A stretch of 64,000 bases of DNA from Acanthosepion pharaonis. Lineage: Eukaryota; Mollusca; Cephalopoda; Sepiida; Sepiidae. The notes under the pieces were generated by a model that saw nothing but the letters and a program-made list of their open reading frames with translations, was not told where the DNA came from and searched no databases. This document shows, piece after piece, positions 20,997-31,833 of this stretch; position 1 is the stretch's first letter, and each line of letters starts with the position of its first letter. The position numbers and the translations under genes were made by a program. Location: NCBI GenBank assembly GCA_903632075.3, contig CAHIKZ030005438.1, positions 977,001-1,041,000 on the forward strand. The letters are read 5' to 3'.

Positions 20997-23703
20997 GAAG
21001 AAATTTTGAAAAAACAAACAAAAATCCTTAAATGTAGTTAAATGAAAGAAATGTCGACGTCTGACGTTTCGGTTTATTAAACCTTTTCAAGACAATATTC
21101 ATCAAAATACAATTCAGTTCAATATGACAAATACGATGGACATAAAAACACAAGTCTTATTCAGAACAGATAACTGAAAATTTTAAAATGATCAGCCTTC
21201 CGTCTAACATGGTCACGCTGTCGTCACATGGGCGACGCTTTCATAACGTATTCCTAAAAGTTTGTGATTATTTTGAAATGAAAAGAAAAAGAAAATGAAA
21301 AGAATTCTATTAGGTTCCAAAATTCTTATGTGTATGCTTGTCGAGCATCAATCTCGCTAAAAAAGGGGAAATATTAAAGAAACCAGGTCTAGTATTCACT
21401 GTGCGTGAGATGGATATTATTTCTGCTTCATAAATCCTTCTGAGATTTTTATTATGAAAATATTTTAATACTTTCACGGAATCGAAATCGAATTATGATC
21501 TGCTTTAGTTGTGTACAACTAAAGCATTGTTAAAATTACCGAGACGAATATCTCGTTTATGTTCGAAAACACGAGATTTTAAGGACCTACCTGTTTCACC
21601 CACATATTTTAGGTCACAATTTTTGCATGATATTTGATAGATGCAAGCATCGGATGTAATATGTTGTCTGTTGGTGCTATTTAATAAACTACGGATAGTC
21701 CTAGTAGGTAATATAGTAGTTCTAATTTTTAATGCATTTAGATTATGAGAGATACGTTCGGTCAAATGGTTATTTGGTAAAAAGATGCGACCAAACGAAA
21801 TATTATCAGAGGTAGCTGAAATTGTATCTTTCATTGATCTAATTGTAGTGGCCTTTGAGGTGTCATTTTGCGCTGATGAGTGAATTTTCAACGCTTTATT
21901 ATTTTTTAGCTCTCTGTAATAATTGTCTCGGATACGAAAGATTTGAAAAAGGTATCCTCAATATATGTAAATTCATCATTTAAATATTTTGATGAACAGA
22001 TGCGAAGAGCCCTCAAATAGAATCCAATAACAATACCCCTCTTAGTGTTAGTATCATGGTGAGAGTAAAATGTAAATAGTCATTTTTTACATGTAGGTTT
22101 ACGATATACTTTGAATTCTAATTTATTTTTATTTTTTAATGAGTAATATGTCTAAAAAGGTAAGGAATTATTAGATTCAAGTTCATAGGTAAATTCAATA
22201 GTAGGTTCTATTCTATTTAATCTATCAGTAATCTGTTTAAATCATGCTATGTGGGTAGATAAATAAAATGTCATCGATGTATTGAAAGTAATGTGTATCA
22301 GGTGGAATGACATCTTTAAAAGGTCCAGATTCAAGAAATTCTAGAAATATGCATGCTAGGAATCCAGAGAGAGGACTCCCCATCGGTAAACCAAATTTTG
22401 TTTATAATAAATATTATTATATTGAAGAAACAATGTGAAGTGCAAAGGATGCATAATTTGATGCATTTCGAGATAGAGATAGGTAGCTTAAAGTCAATTT
22501 TTCTTAAGGTGGTTCTCTAATTGTTTAATGCATTTATCAACAGGTATATTAGTATATAAAGATTTGATGTCTAAGCTAGCTAGTAATTTGTTATCTATAT
22601 CAATATTTCTCAACTTATTTAAAAAGAGAGCCTGAATTCTTTATATGTGCGTTACTTACGGTGCCCAGAATTGGAGTTAGAAATTTAGTTAAATACCTAG
22701 CGATATTATGAGGAGCTGAGCCTATACCTGAGATGATGGGCCTTAATGGAATGTTAAGCTTATGGGTTTTGGGGGAGGCCATAAATTTTAGGGACGGTCG
22801 GGTGGTAGTTAATAAAGGAAAGCCAAATCTTATCTTCATTACATATGAGTTTTTATAGGACCTATTAAATTCTTTTAGATTCTTAGAAATTTGTATAGAG
22901 GTGATCTGTTCATAAGTGTCTCTGTCATTAAGCAAGTCCAACATTTTCTGGTTGTAAGCAATGGTATCCATGACAACAACACCGCCTCCTTTATCAGAAG
23001 GAGATATAATAATGTTATTATTCATAGACAAGGATTTTAAGGCATTCATATACCTCTTAGGTAAATTGAATTCCATATTTTGGCCATTAAAAGAGGCAGC
23101 TAAAATGCCTTGGGTAAAACCTTTAAGGAAGTCAGAATCACTATGTTTGTAGTTTATATTTATCAGTTTGCTAATATTGTGGTCTTTTGAACCAGTTGCA
23201 AACTTTAGACCAAAACTAAGGGCTTCAATCTCCAAAGTGCTGAGTGTGGTTTTGGAAACATTGGTAACTAGATCCGTTCTACCCATATTCTTCCAACAGC
23301 TGCGATCACATAAAGTATGGAATTTTAGTTTTAAACTCCTGATGTGTTTTTGATTAATTCTGGTCACTTCGGATCGAAGTCTCTCCGCTGTGATGCGAGA
23401 CATGCTGTTTTTCAATTTTAGTTCACGTCCTAGAAGTGTGGCTTTTAAAAACACAAGTTAGACGGAAGGCTGATCATTTTAAAAATTTTCAGTTATCTGT
23501 TCTGAATAAGACTTGTGTTTTTATGTCCATCGTATTTGTCATATTGAACTGAATTGTATTTTGATGAATATTGTCTTGAAAAAGGTTTAATAAACCGAAA
23601 CGTCAGACGTCGACATTTCTTTCATTTAACTACATTTAAGGATTTTTGTTTGTTTTTTCAAAATTTCTTCATTCTGTCGGATTTATATCCATTTACACTT
23701 GCT

Positions 23704-23706
<3 letters not shown>
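20997..23706 (-). mobile_element. Near full-length Penelope-like element with inverted terminal arms
   Basis: Left arm 20,997-21,208 and right arm 23,457-23,670 are reverse complements with few differences (TGTCGACGTCTGACGTTTCG on the left, its complement on the right). The right side extends about 36 bp further, with TTATATCCATTTACACTTGC, to a (TA)n tract. Between the arms the minus strand encodes RT then GIY-YIG, the Penelope order. Known Penelope elements carry pseudo-LTRs in direct or inverted orientation, and this is the inverted form. TA tracts flank both ends. Confidence 0.88.
21309..23454 (-). pseudogene. Penelope RT/GIY-YIG polyprotein, degenerate
   Basis: From the Met at 23,454: LSMNNNIIISPSDKGGGVVV, PKTHKLNIPLRPIISGIGS, LLASLDIKSLYTNIPV (RT motif A Asp), KFGLPMGSPLSGFLACIF, then HYFQYIDDILFIYPH with the catalytic YIDD at 22,270-22,281. 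Next come EFKVYRKPT, KRGIVIGF.LRA, TILPTRTIRSLL and CIYQISCKNCDLKYVGETGR (GIY-YIG nuclease), then FNISPFLARLMLDK before the stop near 21,309. At least four frame changes (near 22,615, 22,470, 22,400 and 21,500) and stops near 22,225 and 22,085 make it inactive. All key RT residues are still encoded. Confidence 0.88.
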
Positions 23707-23788
<82 letters not shown>

Positions 23789-23869
23789 CGTAGCATCGTG
23801 GTGAGCGTCATTTGGAGATTTTAAGCATCTTTTTTCAAATAGATATTATTATATATATTTTAACTGATT

Positions 23870-23903
<34 letters not shown>

Positions 23904-24060
23904 TTAGCTGATTGAGAGAGAGAGAGAGATATTAAATGATTGATATAGATAGATAGATAGATATTAGCTGATCGAGAGAGACATATTAGATGATTGAGAT
24001 AGAGAGAGAGAGAGTGAGAGAGAGAGAGTGAGAGAGGCAAACAAAGAGAGACAGAGACAC
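23707..24060. repeat. (TA)n, (GA)n and (GATA)n cluster
   Basis: TA then GAGAGAGA then GATA arrays at 23,750-23,788 and 23,870-23,901, with further GATA and GA runs to 24,040. A phrase TATTAGCTGAT(T/C)GAGAGAGA recurs near 23,902 and 23,961, so a longer unit has been tandemly copied. Confidence 0.9.
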
Positions 24061-24153
24061 ACAGACAGAGAGACTGACAAAGCACTGCCATTAAGCTTTT
24101 TGTTAAATTTTTCTTGCATCCGTACAAGTGATTATTTTCTTACATTCGTATAA

Positions 24154-24157
<4 letters not shown>

Positions 24158-24213
<56 letters not shown>
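24158..24213. repeat. (TA)n microsatellite
   Basis: About 28 TA units between GATA/GA-rich sequence and a Penelope fragment. Confidence 0.95.
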
Positions 24214-24215
<2 letters not shown>

Positions 24216-24734
24216 TTAACATAGAAGTCAACACTTAGAGGCGACAGTCTGTTTCATGCTAGATGCAATCATCAGGCCTGAAATATTAAAGAAGCCAGTT
24301 AGGCATAATATCTATCTCACGCACGGTGAACACTAGACCTGGCTTCTTTAATATTTCCCCTTTTCTAGCAAGATTAATGCTCGACAAACGTACATATAAT
24401 TTTTAGATTAAAATAAAATTGTTTTCATTTTTCATTCAAAATAATAAATTTTAGGAAAATGTTTCCACAACATCGCCCACGTGACGCCGACGTCATCATA
24501 TTGAAATGGAACGCTGATCTTGAAAAATTTCAGTTATCTGTTTTGATTAGTCTTACTCTTATGTCAATCGTCTTTTCATGTTGAATTGAATATAGTCTAA
24601 TGTTAATTATGTTTTATGAATATGTCCTGAAGATGGTCTACTAGACCGAAACGTCCGACGTTGACATTATATTAACATTAAAACAGCATAATTGCATATT
24701 AGGATTTTTGTTTGTTTTTCCATATATTTTTCTT

Positions 24735-24735
<1 letters not shown>
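24214..24735 (+). mobile_element. Penelope-like element, 3' fragment
   Basis: Plus-strand coding relic: AEIISIS.RTVNT then PGFFNISPFLARLMLDK, the same C-terminus as the element at 21 kb (about 85% identical DNA). It is followed by a terminal repeat with ACCGAAACGTCCGACGTTGA and TTTTTGTTTG. Upstream, GAAATATTAAAGAAGCCAG at 24,280 is the exact reverse complement of 24,339-24,357, a local snapback. The leading GGCGACAGTCTGTTTCATGC block recurs near 40,640. Confidence 0.8.

Positions 24736-24765
<30 letters not shown>
24736..24765. repeat. (TA)n then (GT)n tract
   Basis: TA array merging into GTGTGTGCGCGTGTG sequence, at the outer end of the Penelope terminal repeat. Confidence 0.9.
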
Positions 24766-24768
<3 letters not shown>

Positions 24769-24825
24769 TGTGTGCGCGTGTGTGTGTTTCGTTTATGTGT
24801 GTGTTTCGTTTATGTGTACGTTGAT

Positions 24826-25372
24826 TTGATTTTATTAGTTTTTTTTTAACATATCAACTCGATATGGGTCAGTTAATGCCGAAATTTAAATTTCTTGTGA
24901 GCTTTGAAGTAATAAAAATATATATGTTATTCTGCTTTCACAGTTGAATACATGGTAGATGATACTCAGATTTTATGCATATACATGTTTGTGTGGACAT
25001 AATTACTAAAGGAGGTGATATGTTTGTTTTTATGTTGTAGATTTTTGAAGATATATTTTGTAATACAGTCTGATTTAAGAAATTATAGGATATTATAGAA
25101 TATTGTTTTATATAAATATGTATTGCTAGTATTTTTACTATAAAAATCTATTTTTATACACTCATATTGAATATTTTTTTTGTTGTTTTTGTTTTTCTTG
25201 GGGGTTTACTATTTGCCCGTACTTGAAATTCTAACAGGTGCTGCCACATCGAGTCAGGGTGGACCTGGGAACAACAGCAATTAAGAGGTGGTTACACGCT
25301 CCTCAAAACTTTCAATCATACGATCATAGGCTTTGCTGCCGGATGCAGTTTATCGTCATACCCAGGAATGCA
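24826..25372 (+). mobile_element. SINE-like repeat, long copy
   Basis: Head: ACATATCAACTCGATATGGG, GTCAGTTAATGCCGAAA. Tail: GAGTCAGGGTGGACCTGGGA, then GCAATTAAGAGGT and GGATGCAGTTTATCGTCATA followed by CCCAGGA. Head and tail match the repeat at 61,692-62,066. The middle (24,930-25,190) is AT-rich and differs, so it may hold an insertion. No tRNA boxes were seen and the class is unproven. Confidence 0.55.
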
Positions 25373-25545
25373 AGTGTATGTAAATCAGATGTGTCCAGAA
25401 GTATGTAATGATATTAGAAGTTGCGTTTCTCTATCCATTCAGTATCTAATACATAACAATACGTATTTAAATAGACCTGCACACATCTACGTCAAAGCAA
25501 TGCATATAGAGGCACATATAAGACATAGAGATAAAAAACGAACTG

Positions 25546-25548
<3 letters not shown>

Positions 25549-25624
<76 letters not shown>

Positions 25625-25713
25625 ATGACAGACAAGCAGACAGCACAAAGGAAATATAATAAAAAGGAATACATATAGAGGCAGATATAAGATAAAGAGA
25701 TAGAAAAGGATTG

Positions 25714-25748
<35 letters not shown>

Positions 25749-25780
25749 GAATACATTCAGATAGATAGATAGATAAAATA
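25549..25780. repeat. (GATA)n arrays
   Basis: Arrays at about 25,549-25,624, 25,718-25,746 and 25,759-25,775. They are separated by a duplicated spacer with GAGGC(A)CATATAAGA-type text (25,509 and 25,679), so the array and its flank were copied in tandem. Confidence 0.93.
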
Positions 25781-25785
25781 GATAG

Positions 25786-26321
25786 TGTTATAGGACTTTA
25801 CCCATAATAACATAATGGACTATTCCATACGTAATAAATACTGCGCCTCACGAGGAAGCAGGGAGTTCAGTCCGAAGTCGGGCGACCGGCTGACCGGCTG
25901 ATCGGTTGAACTCTCTGCCTTCGGGCGGGGAGGAACCCGAACGAGGCTACACCGAAGGGCGGAGTCTCTTTCGGGGAGGTAAACCGACCCTGAAACCCGT
26001 TTATACGGTTTCAAAGGGCATATTTTTGGCCGAGCCTTGTGCCACATGATGCCCTCGTGGAGGGGGGTGACTAAATACTGTTCAGCCTGAAGTCTCGAGT
26101 GAAGTCCGTCAGGAGTCTGTCAGTCATTCAGAGCGATCGAGTCAGTCAGTCGAGTCAGAGGCAGTCCGAAACAGAGTCGAGTTCAGACAATTACGATTAA
26201 ACCTGATTGTTCGTACTAACACTTTCTACTTCTCTGCATATATTCCTGTTTGTAATATATCTGTGTTATTCCATATACGTGTTCGAGTTCTTCTTTATTG
26301 GTCCTACCTTGGACTATCACA
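25786..26321 (+). mobile_element. LTR of a Gypsy-type retrotransposon, inserted in GATA array
   Basis: Begins TGTTATAGGACTTTACCCAT and ends GGACTATCACA, followed by TGGTACAAGTAACTGG, which looks like a primer-binding-site region. Only ~25 bp of possible internal sequence remain before GATA repeats resume at 26,346. The first ~75 bp match the LTR start at 40,137 (minus strand). GATAG occurs on both sides, but inside a GATA array this cannot prove a target duplication. The GC-rich middle explains the long minus-strand frame, which is not a gene. Confidence 0.7.
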
Positions 26322-26344
26322 GTGGTACAAGTAACTGGACCATA

Positions 26345-26345
<1 letters not shown>

Positions 26346-26381
<36 letters not shown>

Positions 26382-26391
26382 GAATACATTG

Positions 26392-26438
<47 letters not shown>

Positions 26439-26485
26439 GAATAAATTGAGATAGATAGATATATAGATAGATAATGAATACATTG

Positions 26486-26530
<45 letters not shown>
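26346..26530. repeat. (GATA)n arrays with 60-bp higher-order unit
   Basis: GATA runs separated three times by AATGAATACATTGAGATA-like spacers, at 26,378, 26,436 and 26,472. Confidence 0.93.
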
Positions 26531-26531
<1 letters not shown>

Positions 26532-26900
26532 CCAAAATAAAATATATAAAATTAATACATGTATAGGTACATATAAGATATAGATATAGTAACGAACTGA
26601 GATAGATAGATATATAGAAAAACAGACAGATAACAAAAAGTAAATATATACGTGTGTGCGTATACGTGTATAGCTTTAATGACATAAACGTTCGTTTCGT
26701 GGGTACACGTGCTTCATTTGGCATCATTTTTTTAAACAGTTAAATTAATTTCCACCGGCTTAGACAACAGAAAGAAAATGTACCTTTCTGTAGGGATGGC
26801 ACCCATTTTCTTTCTTAATTATATAGACATGTTTATCTACTAAAATAATATTTTACAGAAATAAGATGATGAATTAAAATCCCTTATTTAGATATATTAT

Positions 26901-26910
<10 letters not shown>
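26531..26910. other. AT-rich, nothing recognised
   Basis: Spacer between microsatellites. The first ~100 bp resembles the GATA-array flank at 25,660-25,710; the rest shows no recognised feature. Confidence 0.4.

Positions 26911-26980
<70 letters not shown>
26911..26980. repeat. (CA)n(TA)n compound microsatellite
   Basis: About 11 CA units, then about 22 TA units. Confidence 0.95.
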
Positions 26981-26981
<1 letters not shown>

Positions 26982-26984
26982 TCC

Positions 26985-27272
26985 TGAAAAATTTATTTCG
27001 GTTGAGGTCTCTGAGCTCTCCAGGGAGAAAGTGTAAGTTTGTAAACAGTGACTATTACGGCTAATAATGCGTGACTCTTCGTTAAATTGAATCGAGTTCT
27101 CTCAGTCATTGTGTGTTTATCTAAAGAAATAAATACGCTTAAATTCACCTTCATCCCTGCCGTGCGCCAATGGCTTAGTGGTAGAATCCCTGACTGACGC
27201 CATAGCTTGAGGCAACCGGACATCTAGCTACAAGAATGAGCTGTCATACAGCATAACAGTCGCTCTGTGGAT

Positions 27273-27275
<3 letters not shown>
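26985..27275 (+). mobile_element. tRNA-derived SINE copy (27.2 kb family)
   Basis: GCCAATGGCTTAGTGGTAGA carries an A-box-like GGCTTAGTGGTAGAA. It is followed by GAGGCAACCGGACATCTAGC and, 30 bp on, CGCTCTGTGGATGACTA. The same order (CAATGGCTTAG..., GAAGCAATCGGATGTCTAGC, GTCTGTGGATTAC) recurs at 53,632-53,722. A TA array follows in both copies. The ~170 bp upstream may be a separate sequence. Confidence 0.6.

Positions 27276-27309
<34 letters not shown>
27276..27309. repeat. (TA)n microsatellite
   Basis: About 16 TA units directly after the SINE. Confidence 0.95.
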
Positions 27310-27312
<3 letters not shown>

Positions 27313-27530
27313 AAAAGCCGGACAACTTGCCAAAACCTGAAACTTCTATCTAGATACAGTCTCAAACAAAAATCAAGAATACTATAAAAAAAAAGGGGCT
27401 AAAAATAAACTTACCTACTCAGTAAAGTAAAATGCTCGTAGATTGCCTAGACCGAGCAAAAAAAAACTCTTACCAACGTTAAACAGCATAATGCTTCATT
27501 AAATAAGGCAGGCAAGGTGCTCTGATTAAG

Positions 27531-27531
<1 letters not shown>
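27310..27531. other. Repeat edge with TTCATTAAATAAGGCAGGCA
   Basis: The right end (GCTTCATTAAATAAGGCAGG CAAGGTGCT split across 27,492-27,520) matches GCTTCATTAAATAAGGCAGA at 28,755. Both copies lie next to TA arrays. No coding content. Confidence 0.45.

Positions 27532-27599
<68 letters not shown>
27532..27599. repeat. (TA)n microsatellite
   Basis: 34 TA units. Confidence 0.97.
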
Positions 27600-27601
<2 letters not shown>

Positions 27602-28050
27602 CAGCGTATCTTCATTTAAACATGTTTCAATTAACAATATAGACACACTGTGCTTATTTATTTTTATACTAAACTTTCCATTTTTGTCGTCAGTTTTTTT
27701 TTATGTTAAGATGAAATCTATCAAAGAAGAGGTCGTAGTTTTTCTAACCCAAGTAGAAGCTGAGATGCCAGGTCAGAAGTCATATCATTGCAAATTCTTC
27801 TTTGGATTTTATCAAAAATCTCTTGATATAGAGCAGAAACACCAGGCCAAATATAGCAATAGTATTCAATGCTGGGATGAATGGTATACTTTTAAAGTTT
27901 ACAGATAAATTCCAGTGAGAACAATTGTCTAACATGTCAGACAGAGAGAGAGAGAGAAAGAGAGAGAGAGGGAGAGAGGGAGAGTGTTGAAAAATGAGTA
28001 CCATCTTAAGCCAATGTCTCGCTTTTACTCTTAGACTTTAATCGCCTTAA
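27600..28050. other. Nothing recognised, includes (GA)n
   Basis: A 74-codon plus-strand frame (27,684-27,908) shows no domain I know. A (GA)n tract lies at 27,942-27,984. Confidence 0.35.
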
Positions 28051-28060
28051 TCTCTCTCTC

Positions 28061-28142
<82 letters not shown>
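28051..28142. repeat. (CT)n(TA)n compound microsatellite
   Basis: About 20 CT units followed by about 24 TA units. Confidence 0.95.
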
Positions 28143-28148
<6 letters not shown>

Positions 28149-28519
28149 AAAGAAAGCACAGTAAGATATAAAATCCGGTGTTCTTATAGATATTTTATTT
28201 TTACAAAATAGTGCTCAATCATATTTTAAATCAATTAATTTATAATATTAATGCTCTGTAAATTTACATTGAGCACTATTTTGTAAAAATAAAAATAGCG
28301 AAAAAAAAACATATTTTAAATCAATTAATTTATAATATTAATGCTCTGTAAATTTACCTTGAGCACTATTTTGTAAAAATAAAAATAGCGAAAAAAAAAC
28401 ATATTTTAAATCAATTAATTTATAATATTAATGCTCTGTAAATTTACATTGAGCACTATTTTGTAAAAATAAAAATAGCGAAAAAAAACATATTTTAAAT
28501 CAATTAATTTATAATATAT
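28143..28519. repeat. 90-bp tandem repeat, 3.3 copies
   Basis: Units start at 28,220, 28,310, 28,400 and 28,489 (periods 90, 90 and 89). Each contains CATATTTTAAATCAATTAAT, TAATGCTCTGTAAATTTAC and TTGAGCACTATTTTGTAAAA. Units are over 97% identical. The left flank, GTTCTTATAGATATTTTATT, ends TACAAAATAGTGCTCAA and is the inverse of part of the unit. A lone copy lies at 6,771-6,855. Confidence 0.93.
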
Positions 28520-28686
28520 ATATATATATAATTTAAATAGAAAACAGACCACTTTATGGCTTTATAATGGAGCCTTAAATGGTATGTTTTTCCTTTAAAT
28601 TAAATTATTTGCTCTAACTTATCATTGAGCTCTCAGGATTTCATCCGCTTTTGGATTATCCATACGTATTATCAAGATTTTCGTTA

Positions 28687-28688
<2 letters not shown>
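28520..28688. other. AT-rich spacer, nothing recognised
   Basis: TTAAATTATTTGCTCTAACT to the TA array. No supported feature. Confidence 0.4.

Positions 28689-28747
<59 letters not shown>
28689..28747. repeat. (TA)n microsatellite
   Basis: About 29 TA units. Confidence 0.96.
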
Positions 28748-28748
<1 letters not shown>

Positions 28749-28750
<2 letters not shown>

Positions 28751-29038
28751 CAAGCTTCATTAAATAAGGCAGACAAGGTGCTTTAAGTTTTTTATATAAT
28801 TTCTCATATGATCTTATATTTTTCTTTTCAGTAGATAAATTATATAAAATCTGTTCAATTGTTCTTTATTACCGAACGCTTTCGGCGACACATTTAACCA
28901 TTTTAAATGTTGATATATATATTAACTCTTAACTAGAAAAAGATTGTGGTATATATGTATTTATATAATGTTTTATTTTCAAAATACAGTCAAGGTAATC
29001 AAAGCAGCTTGTATCTCATATTTAATGAAGCTTGCATG
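28749..29038. repeat. Element flanked by short inverted ends, Penelope-terminal-like
   Basis: GCAAGCTTCATTAAATA at 28,750 is inverted as TATTTAATGAAGCTTGC at 29,019. Between them lies TTACCGAACGCTTTCGGCGA. This CCGAAAGC-type motif is shared with 6.37 and 18.75 kb. No coding region. Confidence 0.55.
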
Positions 29039-29069
29039 AAAGAAGGATTGGTACCTAGTTTTTTCCCAT

Positions 29070-29680
<611 letters not shown>

Positions 29681-29980
29681 AGAGAGAGTGGAACCCACTC
29701 CCATCACCCCACCCCCACCTCCCGCAATCAAACAGCGAGACTGTTTAAATTCCCTGCCGTCGCGTAAACTGCATCTGGACACCATGTGGGCACAATCGTT
29801 ACACAAACTCACTTCGACGTCGTACTTTCTTTTCCATTGGCACTTTTCTTTTCTTTTCTTTCATTTTATTTTCATCTTCCCTTTCCTGCTTTCTACAAAA
29901 GGTTGCGCACCGACAACCAGACTGTTAACACAAATTCGACAATTTCGGGTTAATTCTCTTCCTAGACGCTGTAATAGATA
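29681..29980. other. Nothing recognised
   Basis: Mixed composition with a CCACCCCCACCT run. A 121-codon frame (29,688-30,053) has no domain I recognise and runs into the MITE at 29,982, so it is probably chance. Confidence 0.35.
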
Positions 29981-29981
29981 C

Positions 29982-30103
29982 ACAGGGTGGTCCAAAAGTC
30001 TTGTCACCCTAACCCTCTCTTCCAAACAGGAGGAGCTCGTGTCAGCCATCTGAAATCGAAAATTATATGATGCTGAATGACAAGACTTTCGGACCAACCT
30101 GTA
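29982..30103. mobile_element. ~120-bp MITE with IS630/Tc1-mariner-type TIRs
   Basis: Left end ACAGGGTGGTCCAAAAGTCT continues TGTCA; the right end, read inverted, is TACAGGTTGGTCCGAAAGTC. Arms pair over ~28 bp with 4-5 mismatches. GGTGGTCCAAAAGTC ends are typical of IS630-Tc1-mariner relatives. No room for a transposase. Confidence 0.75.
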
Positions 30104-30239
30104 CACCAACGTGGTTCGAGCAAGGTGTTTGGGCGATCAAATAAATTGATTTCTTACATTCAATGCGATGAGCTTGAACGAAGTGATTGAATGAAAATCA
30201 TACACGTCGCTAGTTTCGTGGCTTCGGTACACGTCATAA

Positions 30240-30660
30240 TCATTACGTCTTTGAAAAGGGAATGCAGATTAAGGAACTAGTCTGCGAATACTTCGTCCTG
30301 GGTATGACGATAAACTGCATCCGCGTCCTGGGTATGACGATAAACTGAATCGGAAACTAATGGCCCGGTTTGAAAGAACTGGATCAGTCGGCGATCTTTC
30401 GGGAAGAGATCCTAAGCGGACTGTACGGCAAAGCGTCCTTGAGGATCCCTCAGCTTCTTCTCGTCGTCCCTCTGCTCAACTAGGCATCGCCAGGACATCG
30501 CTTCAGAAGGTTCTGAAACTGGATTTAAAACTGTTTTCATACAAGATTCAAATGGTCCAAACTTTACTACGCCAATATCCTCATGTGTTTGTAAAAGTTA
30601 TTTTTGTTTTTTATTATTCAGTCATTCAGTGGTCACCCTGTATATGCTGGTCAATGGTGT
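30240..30660 (+). mobile_element. IS630-like transposase N-terminal fragment, copy 1
   Basis: Plus strand: GMQIKELVCEYF (helix-turn-helix), then ARFERTGSVGDLSGRDPKRT, RQSVLEDPSASSRR, SAQLGIARTSLQKVLKLDLK and FSYKIQMVQ. It lacks the TDAAVKALR residues present in copy 2, a 27-bp in-frame deletion. A 29-bp phrase, CCTGGGTATGACGATAAACT, is duplicated at 30,298 and 30,328. The end at 30,640 (TGGTCACCCTGTATA) looks like a TIR. No catalytic DDE residues remain. Confidence 0.7.
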
Positions 30661-30844
30661 GTCATAGATAGCAAGGTGTTTTGTCTTATCCTAACGGTTT
30701 TAGGGTAAGCGGTAACGGTTATATTTTAAAATATTACAAAGGCTATTGAGTAGAGATCATTATGAAACAGAGTGATCTAATTTGTAACTATTTCACAATG
30801 TTCTTTATTAACTTTCACATGTTATTTGTTATTGATTACTTAGT

Positions 30845-31150
30845 AAACCTAATCGTCCCGTTTGAAAGAACTGGATCAGTCGGCGATCTTTTGGGAAGAG
30901 GTCCTAAGCGGACTGTGCGCACTGATGCAGCGGTGAAAGCTCTACGGCAAAGCGTCCTTGAGGATCCCTCAGCTTCTCCTCGTCGTCCCTCTGCTCAACT
31001 AGGCATCGCCAGGATATCGCTTCAGAAGGTTCTGAAACTGGATTTAAAAATGTTTTCATACAAGATTCAAATGGTCCAAAATTTACTAGCCCGAGGTACT
31101 CACGTGTTTGTAAAAGTTATTTTTGTTTTATATCAGTCTTTCAGTCTAAT
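30845..31150 (+). mobile_element. IS630-like transposase N-terminal fragment, copy 2
   Basis: PFERTGSVGDLLGRGPKRTV, RTDAAVKALRQSVLEDPSAS, RRPSAQLGIARISLQKVLKL and YKIQMVQNLL. About 93% identical to copy 1 where both exist. Truncated before the DDE domain. Confidence 0.7.
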
Positions 31151-31214
31151 GAATTCGTTGGAGATTGAAATGAAAATTCGTTGAGATTGAAAAAGAAAAA
31201 GTGTGAAAAGGCTA

Positions 31215-31226
31215 GCATGCATACAT

Positions 31227-31262
<36 letters not shown>

Positions 31263-31300
31263 TGAATAGAAAGAAAGAAAGAAACTTTGCTAATCACTGT
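31215..31300. repeat. (GA)n and (GAAA)n tract
   Basis: About 16 GA units, then AAAGAAAGAAAGAAA. Confidence 0.9.
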
Positions 31301-31424
31301 GCTGGTATGTTAATCTGCTATTAAATTGCTCCTTAAAATATTCTCTTATCAATCGACTTACATTCTTCAACTTAAAGCTATCCTACTGACCCATTGACAG
31401 GTCAAGAAACCAACTTAAATGACC

Positions 31425-31530
31425 GCAGTTGGCGACGGGACACCTTGTGGTGGTTGAATGATCAGTAAATAGGTCTTGTAAATCATGAGTACTGAGGTCG
31501 ATCCTTACTGGACGCCCTGTACTTAAATCT
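31425..31530 (+). mobile_element. Possible tRNA-like SINE head
   Basis: ACCTTGTGGTGGTTGAATGA at an A-box position and GAGGTCGATCCTTACTGG at a B-box position ~45 bp later resemble a tRNA-derived head, ending near GGACGCCCTG. Only one copy was seen, so this is tentative. Confidence 0.35.
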
Positions 31531-31833
31531 TTGTGCCAAAAATAAGTTACACTTTATAAATAGCAACAGCTCTCGCGAGAAGACTAATATGTCATGACTG
31601 CTGTTAGCTTCATCTTTCTTTCACTAAAATACGGATTTTACAAGTGCACAGGACTGCATCTTCGGCGATACTTCGTCTTCCAGAGTGAACTTGTTTTTTC
31701 TATATCGTCTTTTTGTATATAATTGTCTGGATTTGCGTTCGTATCAAAGCCAAGAAATCAATTTCGAGGTCGAGGTCGACAATTGTCCATCCTGCATATC
31801 CTGCACTTACTTTCTACTTTTACAGTTTTTTGA

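Noticed and set aside
25820..26047. 75-codon minus-strand frame with balanced composition
   Set aside because: Lies wholly inside the GC-rich middle of an LTR and is antisense to it.
26348..26352. GATAG as the target duplication of a solo LTR
   Set aside because: The LTR sits in a GATA array, so GATAG on both sides is expected by chance; the LTR probably ends at 26,321 instead.
25549..26530. CRISPR-like alternation of repeats and spacers in the GATA region
   Set aside because: Spacers are themselves duplicated and the repeats are tetranucleotide arrays of variable length; eukaryotic microsatellite structure explains it.
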